A DNA stretch of 64,000 nt from Umezawaea beigongshangensis (GTDB lineage Bacteria > Actinomycetota > Actinomycetes > Mycobacteriales > Pseudonocardiaceae), in the NCBI RefSeq assembly GCF_016464305.1, contig NZ_JAEIOJ010000016.1:44251-108250 (forward strand). The letters run 5' to 3'. The notes beneath the pieces are model-generated. The model was not told the DNA's origin and ran no database searches. It saw nothing but the letters and a program-made list of their open reading frames with translations. Positions 32,829-41,822 of the stretch are shown here, piece by piece. Every line of letters starts with the position of its first letter. Position 1 is the stretch's first letter. Position numbers and translations under genes: made by a program.

Positions 32829-34150
32829 CGGTACTCCTTGAGTCGCTGCCACATGCCCCAGCCCGCGGCCGCCGCGCCGAGCAGCGCCAGCAGCAGCGAG
32901 CCGGGCGCCAGACCGGTGAGCGCCCCGCGGGCCCCGGCCACCTCCTGCGCGAACGCCGCGCGGGCCTCGGAGATCGCTCGCACGAGGTCGGCGTCGAGCT
33001 GGTCGAACGCCGCGGCGGCGTTGCCCGGCTCCCCGCTCAGGGTCAGCGTCACGGCCCCGGTGTAGTCACCGGCGTCGTCGGCCTGCCGGATCTTCTCGTG
33101 CGCCTCGCGCCACGCGCGGTTGTTCTCCACCGCCGAGTTCACCGCGTCGCGCACGGACTGCGAGGTCGCCGCGGCGGCGGCCCGGCCCAGGAGGCCGTCC
33201 GAGCCGCTCTCGCCGCCCAGTTCGGTGGTCACCTCGTCGTAGTGCTGCTCGAACGACTGGCCGCTGCCGCGCGCCACCAGCGTCAGCGTCTCGTCACCGC
33301 GCGCGTTGAGCGTGGCCACGCGCGCGTCGACCAGCACGTCCACCTGGGCCGAGCCGTCGGTGCGGCTGTCGGCCACGCCGAGGACCACCACGGTGCTGGC
33401 GACGACGATCCACAGCAGCGACAGTCCGGCGGCGCCGCCCGCGACGGCCAGACCGAGGTTGAACGTGCGGTTGGTGCGGCGGCTGAGGAAGCGGCCCGCG
33501 ACGACGATGCAGGCCAGTGTCAGCAGCCCGAACAGCACCTCCAGCACGGGCAGGCCGTCCGAGGCGTCCTGGTCGCGCACCACGTTCGCGTTCTCCGCGC
33601 GGTAGATCCGCTCGGCCGCGGGCAGCAGTTGCGCGCGCATCAGCTCCGACGCCTCGCGCAGGTAGGCGGCGCCCACCGGCGCGCCCTGCCGGTTGTTGGT
33701 GCGCGCCGTCTCGACCAGGCCGGTGTAGACGGGCAGCTGCACGGACAGCGTGTGCAGGGCCTCGGCGAGCTCCGGCGCCTGCGCGCCGCCGTCGGTGACG
33801 ATCGCCAGCGCGCTCTGGGCCTGGGCGATGTCGGTCTGGTAGCGGCTGCGCAGCTCGGCGGGCTCGACGCCGCCGCCGAGGAAGGCGCTCGCGGCGGAGG
33901 CGTCCGCGTCGGACAGCGCTCGGTAGACCTCCTGCGCGGCGAACGCCAGCGGTTCGCTGCGCGTGGCGAGCTCCTCCAGGGAGTCGGCGCGGGTCTGCAC
34001 GCTCCACGCGGAGATCACGCCGCCCAGGGTGCTGACGACGATCATCATGAGGGCGAGCAGGGTCAGGGTGCCGGGGGTGGTCCCGGCCAGCCGGGTGACT
34101 CCGCGAGGTGCGCGCGGTGGCGCGCTCACGCGATCTGGCGTGGTCGTCAC
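32825..34150 (-). CDS. glnX: GlnX-type membrane signal transducer
   Basis: This is a 441-aa membrane protein. A first helix (about residues 25-48), an extracytoplasmic helical domain, central helices (about 205-230 and 240-270), a second extracytoplasmic domain and a last helix (about 412-432) give the GlnX topology. In the known system GlnX carries the amino-acid signal from GlnH across the membrane to PknG. GTG 34150 has AGGTGG upstream. It is the first gene of the glnX-glnH-pknG-PP2C operon, with short overlaps or 37 bp between members. Confidence 0.9.
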   Translation of the reverse strand: MTTTPDRVSAPPRAPRGVTRLAGTTPGTLTLLALMMIVVSTLGGVISAWSVQTRADSLEELATRSEPLAFAAQEVYRALSDADASAASAFLGGGVEPAELRSRYQTDIAQAQSALAIVTDGGAQAPELAEALHTLSVQLPVYTGLVETARTNNRQGAPVGAAYLREASELMRAQLLPAAERIYRAENANVVRDQDASDGLPVLEVLFGLLTLACIVVAGRFLSRRTNRTFNLGLAVAGGAAGLSLLWIVVASTVVVLGVADSRTDGSAQVDVLVDARVATLNARGDETLTLVARGSGQSFEQHYDEVTTELGGESGSDGLLGRAAAAATSQSVRDAVNSAVENNRAWREAHEKIRQADDAGDYTGAVTLTLSGEPGNAAAAFDQLDADLVRAISEARAAFAQEVAGARGALTGLAPGSLLLALLGAAAAGWGMWQRLKEYR

Positions 34151-34388
34151 GGTGGGTGTCCACCTATCTCGGACAGGTGAGGGACTGGGATCTGCTCGTG
34201 CGCGCGATCGCCTGCGCGACCTCCCGCGATGTCGCACCCTATCGGTTGAGCAAGATCGCTCCGACGGCCCGGTCGGACACGGTTCACGCGGACGAGGGCC
34301 GCGCGGCCACCTCCCGTGAGCACGGAGGATCGCCGCCGTGCTGTGCCCGGTCCGCGCGATAGCACGAGATGCTCACCCCGGCGGGTGG

Positions 34389-34886
34389 GTGAACGTCACC
34401 ACACCGGGCGATGCCCGGTGTGTCGCGACCGGTGCCGGGCAGCCGGAACGGGTGCAACGCTGTTCGGCCTGCCGCTTCCACTCCCTCCACGACGAACGTC
34501 TCGTGGACGAGGACGGGGTCGATCGCGGCTCCCGCACGGCGTGCAGCAGGTGCGGCCACGTGGAACGCGAGGCGCTCGTCGTCGAGGTGTGCCGCCCGCG
34601 CGGCCTCGCCCAGCTCACCGGGCGACGCCACGCCGAGCGGCGCGAGGCGGGGGACCCCGAGCCGCTGCCACCCACCCCGGTGCCGGCCGTCGGCGGGCCG
34701 GGACAGGAGACGGTGGACCCGGACGCGCCCACCGAGCGCATCCCGGTCGTGCCGCCCGTCCCCGCCGCGACCGAGCAGCGGCCCACCGGCGAGCCGGAGC
34801 AGGCCCGCGCCGCGCCGCCCGGCCCGGTGCGCACCACCCAGCGGCTCCCGGTCGGGTGGTACGACACCGATCCCGCCGAGCAGTGA
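34389..34886 (+). CDS. Hypothetical protein with a zinc-ribbon-like Cys pair and Pro-rich tail
   Basis: This is a 165-aa product. CSAC near residue 26 and CSRC near residue 52 make a four-Cys ribbon, followed by a long low-complexity Pro/Glu/Ala tail ending LPVGWYDTDPAEQ. Third-position G/C is high, supporting translation. The start is uncertain (GTG 34389 here; ATG 34338 is possible). It ends 4 bp before the convergent WYL gene. No function is assigned. Confidence 0.5.
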   Translation: MNVTTPGDARCVATGAGQPERVQRCSACRFHSLHDERLVDEDGVDRGSRTACSRCGHVEREALVVEVCRPRGLAQLTGRRHAERREAGDPEPLPPTPVPAVGGPGQETVDPDAPTERIPVVPPVPAATEQRPTGEPEQARAAPPGPVRTTQRLPVGWYDTDPAEQ

Positions 34887-34890
34887 GCGG

Positions 34891-35862
34891 TCAGGAGTAC
34901 ACGCGCGCCAGCGCCGCGACCTCGCACGCGATCGACTCCCGCAGCTCGGCCGGCTCCAGCACCTCCACGTCGGCTCCCAGGCGCAGCAGCTCGCCGGTGG
35001 CGTGCGCGGTGGACTCCACCGGGATCACCACCCGCACCCAGCCCCCGGCGTCCGGGTCGGCCGCATCGCGCAGCGCGGCGCGCGCCACCGCGGGGGAGAC
35101 GTTGTCCGGCAGCCGCCGCACACCGCGCGGCGACAACCTGATCACCGCCTCGCCGCGCCGGCGACCCGCCTCGAACTCCGCCAGCGCCGTGCGCCAGTGC
35201 GCGGCGAGGTCGAAGTCCGCCGGCCGGGTGAACCGCTCCCCGGTGGCGTCCAGTTCCAGCACCTGCGACACGCGGTAGGTCGACACGCGCTGCTCGCCCT
35301 CGGCCACCAGGTACCAGCGGCCGCCCTTGAGCACCAGGCCGTAGGGCCGCAGGTCGCGGCTGATCTCCCGGGGTTCCCGCCAGCGCCGGTAGCGCACCCG
35401 CAGCACGCGCTCGTTCCACACCGCGTCGGCCGCCGCCGCGAGGTGCGGCACGTCCTCGGTGTCGTGGTACCAGCCCGGCGCGTCCAGGTGGAACCGGCCG
35501 GACCCCCGTCCGGCCCGGTCGCGCAACTGCGGCGGCAGCGCCGCCAGCAGCTTGAGCTGCGCGGCCGCCACCACCGGCCCCAGCCCCAGCTCGGCGGCCG
35601 GGCCGGGCAGCCCGGCCAGGAACAGCGACTCAGCCTCGCGCTCGGTCAGGCCCGTCAGCCGCGTGCGGTAGCCCTCGACCAGCCGGTAGCCGCCGTCCGG
35701 CCCGGCGTCGCCGTAGAGCGGCACGCCCGCCGCGCTCAGCGACTCCGCGTCCCGGTAGATCGTGCGGACGGACACCTCCAGCTCCGCGGCCAGCTCGGCC
35801 GCGGTCATCCGGCCCCTGGTCTGCAGGAGCAGCAGCAGGGACACCAGTCGGCTCGCGCGCAC
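34891..35862 (-). CDS. WYL-domain transcription regulator (YafY/DeoR-like)
   Basis: This is a 323-aa protein. An N-terminal winged helix (RASRLVSLLLLLQTRGRMTA; VSVRTIYRDAESLSAAGVPL) is followed by a WYL domain (YGLVLKGGRWYLVAEGEQRV) that binds a small ligand or nucleic acid and a C-terminal WCX part. GTG 35862 is used since the family starts at RASRL; GTG 35886 would overlap the palindrome. It is divergent from the gene at 35927, with an 8-bp inverted repeat between, the likely operator. Confidence 0.87.
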   Translation of the reverse strand: MRASRLVSLLLLLQTRGRMTAAELAAELEVSVRTIYRDAESLSAAGVPLYGDAGPDGGYRLVEGYRTRLTGLTEREAESLFLAGLPGPAAELGLGPVVAAAQLKLLAALPPQLRDRAGRGSGRFHLDAPGWYHDTEDVPHLAAAADAVWNERVLRVRYRRWREPREISRDLRPYGLVLKGGRWYLVAEGEQRVSTYRVSQVLELDATGERFTRPADFDLAAHWRTALAEFEAGRRRGEAVIRLSPRGVRRLPDNVSPAVARAALRDAADPDAGGWVRVVIPVESTAHATGELLRLGADVEVLEPAELRESIACEVAALARVYS

Positions 35863-35883
35863 GCCACGCAGTCTGCCGACCGA

Positions 35884-35904
35884 CACTGACAGGAGGTGTC
35901 AGTG
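35884..35904. promoter_or_regulatory. Operator palindrome between WYL regulator and its divergent target
   Basis: CACTGACA-GGAGG-TGTCAGTG is a perfect 8-bp inverted repeat with a 5-bp spacer. It lies 22 bp from the regulator start and 22 bp from the divergent start, so one bound dimer could control both genes. Confidence 0.7.
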
Positions 35905-35926
35905 ATCCACTTCTAGCGTCGGCGGC

Positions 35927-36400
35927 ATGGCGTTCCACGAGAAGGACCTGCGAGTGCAACCCCCGGTGGTCGTCGGGGGACGGCACGTCAAGCGGTACGA
36001 GGTGTCGACCCCCGGCCTGAGCGTCGGCCCCGACCTGCGTGCGGCGGCCGTCGAGCACCTGCCGAAGCTCTACCCGGCGTTCGACGACCCGACGCCACCG
36101 GCGACGATCGCCGTGTTGCACCTGAGCGCGGCCGGCGCCTACCTGAACGCGTACAACTGGGTGTGGGACAACGTGCTGCACTGCCGCACCGCCGCGTCGG
36201 GCGACCAGCCGTTCCTGGGCAGCACCGGCGACCTCACCACGTTCAGCCCCATCACCAAGGACCTCGTCGGCTGCGTGTGGGAGCTGCCGCCGCTGGAGCA
36301 CGAGCGCAGCGCGTGGGTGCGTCACGTGCTGGAGCCCGACCGGCCCGACCTGGCCGCCTACCTCGCCGACGTGCTGGCCGAAGGGCTGGTCGGACGGTGA
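35927..36400 (+). CDS. Hypothetical protein controlled by the WYL regulator
   Basis: This is a 157-aa soluble protein of no family I recognise. It begins MAFHEKDLRVQPPVVVGGRH, has a central hydrophobic strand-helix region (ATIAVLHLSAAGAYLNAYNW) and a C-terminal helix. It has no signal peptide. Its promoter carries the palindrome at 35884-35904, so it is the probable main target of the WYL protein. A fixed YNWVWDN motif is the most distinctive part for a family search. Confidence 0.7.
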   Translation: MAFHEKDLRVQPPVVVGGRHVKRYEVSTPGLSVGPDLRAAAVEHLPKLYPAFDDPTPPATIAVLHLSAAGAYLNAYNWVWDNVLHCRTAASGDQPFLGSTGDLTTFSPITKDLVGCVWELPPLEHERSAWVRHVLEPDRPDLAAYLADVLAEGLVGR

Positions 36401-36455
36401 GCTGGAACGGCGACGCGTCGTTCGCGGCGGGGAGGGTCGCTCTAGGCTGAACGGC

Positions 36456-37046
36456 GTGTCGGCCACCAGGTTGCTCGTCCTCGGGGTGGTGCGCGGCTAC
36501 GGCCGAGCCCACGGGTACCTGATCGGCAACGACCTGCTCTCCTGGGGTGCGGAGGAGTGGGCCAACGTGAAGTGGGGCTCGATCTACCACGCGCTCAAGC
36601 AGCTCACGAAGTCCGGCTTCCTCACCGAGGAGTGGCAGAAGCCGGGCCGGACCGACTACGTGCTGACCGAGCGGGGCGAGGCGGAGTTCCGCCGCCTGCT
36701 CGGCGACGCGATCACCCGTCCCGAGCACCGCCCCGACCTGCTCGGCGCGGGACTCGCGCTGCTCCCCGCGCTGTCCCGCGACGAGGCGATCACGCTGCTG
36801 GAGGGCAGGCTGGCCGCGCTGGAGGCCGCCCGCGACGCCGCGCTCGCCGAGCGCCGCGTCCCCGGCAGGCCGGGACACGTGCAGGAGCTGTTCGGCCTGT
36901 GGGAGCACAACGCCGACAGCGGCATCGCGTGGACGCGCGGGCTCGTCGAGCGGCTGCGGGCGGGCGCGCACCCCATGGCGGGCGAGGCCGGTTCGCCCGG
37001 TCGCGCGGGCAGCTGGCAGGACCCCGAGTCGCGCGCTCGACGGTGA
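36456..37046 (+). CDS. PadR-family transcription regulator
   Basis: This is a 196-aa protein with the PadR winged helix (LVLGVVRGYGRAHGYLIGND; GSIYHALKQLTKSGFLTEEW; DYVLTERGEAEFRRLL) and a C-terminal helical dimerisation part. The start is GTG 36456. No partner gene is coupled to it, so its target is not clear. The C-terminal 25 residues are Gly/Ser/Arg-rich and disordered. Confidence 0.85.
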   Translation: MSATRLLVLGVVRGYGRAHGYLIGNDLLSWGAEEWANVKWGSIYHALKQLTKSGFLTEEWQKPGRTDYVLTERGEAEFRRLLGDAITRPEHRPDLLGAGLALLPALSRDEAITLLEGRLAALEAARDAALAERRVPGRPGHVQELFGLWEHNADSGIAWTRGLVERLRAGAHPMAGEAGSPGRAGSWQDPESRARR

Positions 37047-37477
37047 CGCACCGTCAACTCCTGGCCCGGTGCCGTCGACGAGATCGAGGACGGGAACCGG
37101 ACGGTGGAGTGGTCCGCCCACGACCTCGCCCGATCCTGCTGCTGCGCGATCTCGGGCTCGGCCTCGCGGCCGTCGCCGAGGTCCTGCGCGGGCAACGGCC
37201 CGCGACGCGATGAGGGTCTGCGCGCAGCGTCACCTCGACGACCGGGGCGCGTGTCAGAAGGCCGTGTCCGGCGTCCCCGCTCAGCACCACCGGGAACCAC
37301 GCCGACCACGACCGCCACCGAACGGGACCTCCGGAACACGACCCGGCGCGGGTGCGAGCGGGGCTGCGGACCGCTCGCCACCAGGCCGCCGTTTGCGTTC
37401 CCCCTCCCTCCTCGGCCAGACTCCGCGTGCTCGAATTCAAGTTTGAGCACCGGGGACGCGGGGAGACTGGGGAAGTC
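37047..37477. other. 431-bp gap with a possible MerR-regulator remnant
   Basis: No intact gene is seen. On the plus strand 37133-37213 reads ILLLRDLGLGLAAVAEVLRG before a stop, which resembles the second helix pair of a MerR-type HTH. With no start or flanking domain it is at best a fragment. Confidence 0.3.
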
Positions 37478-40261
37478 GTGGCACGAGTTTCCGAGCAGGA
37501 CGCGCGGCGGCTGGCCCGCTGCGAAGCGGTGTTCGAACCCGCAGATCCGCCCCGCACCGGACGGATCGCCTTCCACGGAGACCCGCCCGAGGCGGTGGGG
37601 GAACCGGGCCAGCTGACCGTCGCCGTGCCGGACGGGTTCAGCACCCGCGTCGTGGACGCCGTGCGCCTGCCGGTCACCGACGCCGTGCCGGTGCTCACCA
37701 GGGCGCGGCACGACGACGCGGCCCACCCGGCCACCGCCTTCTGGGGAGCGGCCGCCCTGGTCGCGCTCCAGCTCGTCGCCCGAGGCCGGGTCCTGCCCGG
37801 CGTGTCCGACGGCGGGTTCGACGCCTGGCGTGCCGGACCGCTCGACGCCGACGACGCCCGCCGCGTCCGCGACCTGGCCGACGCCATGCCGCCGCAGGCC
37901 CGAGCCGTGCCCGAACCCGGCCACGACCCCCTCGCGCTGCCCGACGCGCAGGTGCTGGTGCGCGGGTTCCTCGACGCCGTCGCCGACGGCCTGCCCCGCT
38001 CCACCGCCACCGTCCGAGCCACCGGCTCGACGGTCTTCGCCTCGCCGACACCGCAGCGCGTCCCGCACCTGCGGTCGTGGTCCGACGAGGTCTCCGCCGG
38101 ACTGGACTCCGGCGTGCGGGTGTCGCTGCGGGTCGAGGTCTCCGGCGGGGACTTCGCCGCTGGCGCCTTCCGCGCCGTCGTGCAGGCGCACAGCCTGGCC
38201 GACCCCGCACTCGTCGTGGACGCGGGCGAGCTGTGGACCGGCGCCCCGCACGGCTTCGGCCCCCGCTCCCGTCTCGACACCACCCTCGCGCTGCGCCGCG
38301 CCGTGCGCGCGTGGCCGGTGCTCGGGCGGCTGCTGGAACAGGCCGTGCCCGACGCGCTGGTCCTCGGCGACGACGAGATCGGCGACCTGCTGGCCGCCGC
38401 TCCCCGGCTCACCGCCGGTGGCGTGGAGGTGCACTGGCCCCGCGACCTCGTCCGCGACCTGACCGCCCGCACCACCGTCGGCGGAGACGCCCCGCCCTCC
38501 GACCTGCCGAGTCTGCTCGGCGGGGACGCGCCGCTGTCCTTCGACTGGCAGCTCGCCCTCGGCGACGCGCCGCTGACCGGCGCGGAGATGGACCGGCTCG
38601 CCGAGGCGCACCGACCCGTCGTGCGGCTGCGGGACCAGTGGGTGCTCGTCGACCCCTCCCTCGCCCGCAGGGCGAGGGAGCGCGAACTCACGCCCCTGAG
38701 CCCGGTCGACGCCCTCGCCGCCGCCCTCACCGGCACCGCCGAGGTCGACGGGGAGCAGGTGCCCGTCACGCCGACGGCCTGGCTCGACGCGCTGCGCGAG
38801 CGGATCGCCGACCCCGACGCCGGTGGCGACCCGGTGCCGCAGCCCGCCGCCCTCACCGCCCAGCTGCGCGACTACCAGCTGCGCGGCCTGCGCTGGCTGG
38901 AGCGCACCACCTCCCTCGGCCTGGGCGGATGCCTGGCCGACGACATGGGCCTGGGCAAGACGATCACGCTGATCGCACTGCACCTGCACCGCCAGGAGCA
39001 CCCCGCCACCACCGGCCCGACGCTGGTCGTGTGCCCGGCGTCGCTGCTGGGCAACTGGGAGCGCGAGATCGCCCGCTTCGCCCCCGGAACGCCGACCCGG
39101 CGCTTCCACGGCCTCGGCCGCACCCTCGACGGCGCCGACAGCGGGTTCGTGCTCACCACCTACGGCACCATGCGTCTGGACGCCGCCCGGCTGGCCGAGC
39201 ACCCGTGGGCGCTGCTCGTCGCCGACGAGGCCCAGCACGTGAAGAACCCCGCGTCGAGCACCGCGAAGGCCCTGCGGCGCATCCCCGGCCGCGCCCGCGT
39301 CGCGCTGAGCGGCACCCCGGTGGAGAACAACCTGTCCGAGCTGTGGGCGATCCTCGACTGGACCACGCCCGGCCTGCTCGGCACGCTGCCCGCGTTCCGC
39401 TCCCGGTGGGCCAAGCCGGTGGAGGCCGACCAGGACGGCGAGACCGCCGCGCGGCTCGCCCGGCTGGTGACGCCGTTCCTGCTGCGCCGCCGCAAGTCCG
39501 ACCCCGGCATCGCCCCCGAACTGCCGCCCAAGACCGAGACCGAGCGGCCCGTCGCGCTCACCCACGAGCAGGCCGCCCTCTACGAGGCCGTCGTGCGGGA
39601 GACGATGGAGCAGATCGCCTCCGCCTCCGGCGCGCAGCGGCGCGGCCTGGTGTGGAAGCTGCTCACCGCCCTCAAGCAGATCTGCAACCACCCCGAGCAG
39701 TACCTGCGCGGCGACCCGGACCGCCTGCACGGCCGGTCGGGCAAGCTGGAGCTGCTCGACGAGCTGGTGGACACGATCGTCGCGGAGGACGGCGCGGTGC
39801 TGGTGTTCACCCAGTACGTGGCGATGGCCAGGCTGCTGGAGCGCCACCTCACCGGTCGCGGTCACACCGTGCAGCTGCTGCACGGCGGGACACCCGTGCC
39901 GCGGCGCGAGGAGATGGTTCGCCGCTTCCAGGACGGGGCCGCGCCGATCTTCCTGCTCTCCCTCAAAGCGGCGGGCACGGGGCTCAACCTCACCCGCGCG
40001 GACCACGTCGTGCACTACGACCGCTGGTGGAACCCCGCGGTGGAGGAGCAGGCCACCGACCGCGCGTACCGCATCGGCCAGACCCGCCCGGTGCAGGTGC
40101 ACAAGTTCGTCGCCGAGGGCACGGTCGAGGACTCCATCACGGCGATGCTGCGCGCCAAGCGCCACCTCGCCGACGCCGTCCTGTCCTCCGGGGAGCGCGC
40201 GCTGTCCGAGCTGTCGGACGCCGAACTGGCCGACCTGGTCCGGTTGAGGGGCGCGCGATGA
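37478..40261 (+). CDS. SNF2-family DEAD/DEAH helicase
   Basis: This is a 927-aa protein. The N-terminal 450 residues form the SNF2-associated bacterial domain (DUF3670-like). The motor follows, with DDMGLGKT (about residue 488), VADEAQHVKNP (about 582), LSGTPVENNLSELW, and in the second half LVFTQYVAMARLLERHL, SLKAAGTGLNLT and ATDRAYRIGQTRPVQVHKF. Such proteins translocate on DNA and remodel protein-DNA complexes. GTG 37478 with GGGGAAG upstream is used; GTG 37427 is an alternative. It is coupled by ATGA to the SWIM gene. Confidence 0.92.
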   Translation: MARVSEQDARRLARCEAVFEPADPPRTGRIAFHGDPPEAVGEPGQLTVAVPDGFSTRVVDAVRLPVTDAVPVLTRARHDDAAHPATAFWGAAALVALQLVARGRVLPGVSDGGFDAWRAGPLDADDARRVRDLADAMPPQARAVPEPGHDPLALPDAQVLVRGFLDAVADGLPRSTATVRATGSTVFASPTPQRVPHLRSWSDEVSAGLDSGVRVSLRVEVSGGDFAAGAFRAVVQAHSLADPALVVDAGELWTGAPHGFGPRSRLDTTLALRRAVRAWPVLGRLLEQAVPDALVLGDDEIGDLLAAAPRLTAGGVEVHWPRDLVRDLTARTTVGGDAPPSDLPSLLGGDAPLSFDWQLALGDAPLTGAEMDRLAEAHRPVVRLRDQWVLVDPSLARRARERELTPLSPVDALAAALTGTAEVDGEQVPVTPTAWLDALRERIADPDAGGDPVPQPAALTAQLRDYQLRGLRWLERTTSLGLGGCLADDMGLGKTITLIALHLHRQEHPATTGPTLVVCPASLLGNWEREIARFAPGTPTRRFHGLGRTLDGADSGFVLTTYGTMRLDAARLAEHPWALLVADEAQHVKNPASSTAKALRRIPGRARVALSGTPVENNLSELWAILDWTTPGLLGTLPAFRSRWAKPVEADQDGETAARLARLVTPFLLRRRKSDPGIAPELPPKTETERPVALTHEQAALYEAVVRETMEQIASASGAQRRGLVWKLLTALKQICNHPEQYLRGDPDRLHGRSGKLELLDELVDTIVAEDGAVLVFTQYVAMARLLERHLTGRGHTVQLLHGGTPVPRREEMVRRFQDGAAPIFLLSLKAAGTGLNLTRADHVVHYDRWWNPAVEEQATDRAYRIGQTRPVQVHKFVAEGTVEDSITAMLRAKRHLADAVLSSGERALSELSDAELADLVRLRGAR

Positions 40262-41421
40262 GCGAGCGAGCACGCGGGTTCCCCGCGTTCGGTCCCGGCA
40301 CCCGGCGCTCGGGGGGCTTCGCCCGGTCCTGGTGGGGCCGGGAGTGGATCAGAGCCGTCGAGGACGCCGCGCTGGACGCCCAGCAGCTGCGGCACGGACG
40401 CAAGTACGCCCGCACCGGCTACGTGGGTGCCATCACCGTCAGTCCCGGTCGTCTCGCCGCGTCCGTGCGCGACTACGAGGACGACACCGCCTACCGGACG
40501 GTGGTGACCCTCTCGCCGCTGTCCGACGCCGGGTGGGACCGCTTCCTCGACCAGGTCGCCACCAGGGCCGGGCACATCGCCGCGCTGCTGGACGGCGACG
40601 TGCCCCACGACCTGGTCTCCGCCGCCGCGGACGCGGGCGTGCGCCTGCTGCCCGAGATCGGCGACCTCGACCCCGACTGCACGTGCCCCGGCTGGGAGCT
40701 GCCGTGCAAGCACGCCGCCGCGCTGTCCTACCAGGTCGCGTGGCTGCTCGACGAGGACCCGTTCGTGCTGCTGCTCCTGCGCGGCCGCACCCGCGACGAG
40801 CTGCTGGACGAACTGCACGGCCGCGACGCTCCCGTCTCCGCCGCGCGGCCCGTGCCCGCGGCGGAGGCGTTCGCCGCGCCTCGAGCGGCCCTGCCCGATC
40901 CGCCACCACCGCCACCACCGCCGACAGAGCCGGCCGCGACACCGGCGGTGCCCCCGGCCGAGGGCGTCGACCCGGCGGTGCTGGAGGTCCTCGCCTCCCA
41001 CGCGGCGCTGCGCGCCCGCGACCTGCTCACCGGCGAACCGGCCTCGACGACGTGGCAGGACACCGTGCGCCTGGCCGCGCTGCACCCGCGGGTGCTGGCG
41101 CGTCTGCCGGAGCTGGACCTGCCCGCGCGGGCCTGGACCTTCGGCGGCAGGGTGGCGCTGGACGTGCTGGAGACGTCGTGGACCCCGGCCAGGACCGAAC
41201 TGGCCCGAGCCCGTGCCGCGCTCGCCGCGGGGTGGGACGGTGACGACGGGCCGGACTTCGACGTGCGGGGCAACCGGTGGACCGCGGCGGGCCACGGCGT
41301 GCAGCTGCGCCTGGGCCGCGACGGGCGCTGGTACCCCTACCGCGACCGCGACGGCACGTGGTGGCCCGTCGGCCCGCCCGCGCCCGACCCGGTCACCGCA
41401 CTGGCCGACCTGCTCGCCTGA
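40258..41421 (+). CDS. SWIM zinc-finger protein
   Basis: This is a 387-aa protein. The SWIM motif CTCPGWELPCKHAAAL (CxCx6CxH) lies near residue 143. Before it is the conserved WWGREWIRAVED block, and after it a Pro-rich linker and a C-terminal domain. These proteins are regularly encoded next to SNF2 helicases in actinobacteria and probably bind DNA or protein for them. The start overlaps the helicase stop (ATGA, 40258-40261), so they are an obligate pair here. Confidence 0.9.
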   Translation: MSERARGFPAFGPGTRRSGGFARSWWGREWIRAVEDAALDAQQLRHGRKYARTGYVGAITVSPGRLAASVRDYEDDTAYRTVVTLSPLSDAGWDRFLDQVATRAGHIAALLDGDVPHDLVSAAADAGVRLLPEIGDLDPDCTCPGWELPCKHAAALSYQVAWLLDEDPFVLLLLRGRTRDELLDELHGRDAPVSAARPVPAAEAFAAPRAALPDPPPPPPPPTEPAATPAVPPAEGVDPAVLEVLASHAALRARDLLTGEPASTTWQDTVRLAALHPRVLARLPELDLPARAWTFGGRVALDVLETSWTPARTELARARAALAAGWDGDDGPDFDVRGNRWTAAGHGVQLRLGRDGRWYPYRDRDGTWWPVGPPAPDPVTALADLLA

Positions 41422-41516
41422 CCACCCGGCAGCGGTCGCACGGTCGCACGGCGACAGGAGTCGTCGCGGCGCACCGGGGACACCGGGGTCTCGCGACGCA
41501 TCCGAGGTGAGCAGAC

Positions 41517-41822
41517 GTGAACGCGATCAGCGGGGCGGCCGTGGCCGCCGGAGTGGGGCTCGGTGCGAACCTCGCGCGCAAGCGCATCGCGGCCGAGGGC
41601 GGGGACGGCAGCAGGTGGCTCGCGGGGACCGTCACCAGGTCGTCCGCCGGGGTCGGGGCCCTGGCGACCTGCCGGGCCCCCTCGCCGAACTCGGTGACCG
41701 CGTGGAGGTCCGCATCCGTCCCGCCTCCGGGGACGAGGGCGCGGAACCGGCCGCGCGGCGACGGCGGGGTCCGGGCGGCCTCGCCGCCGCTGGCGCGTCC
41801 GGGCTCGGGCGGTGTGCGATGA
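41517..41822 (+). pseudogene. Small gene with apparent frameshift upstream of the esterase
   Basis: The frame opens MNAISGAAVAAGVGLGANLA and stays plausible to about 41650 (RWLAGTV). Beyond that the original frame becomes Arg/Pro noise while the next frame reads LPGPLAELGDRVEVRIRPAS, a more natural continuation. This suggests loss or gain of one base near 41660. The second frame then runs without a stop into the esterase gene. An intact 101-aa protein ending in an ATGA overlap with the esterase remains possible. The family is not certain; similar short proteins accompany SRPBCC genes. Confidence 0.4.
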
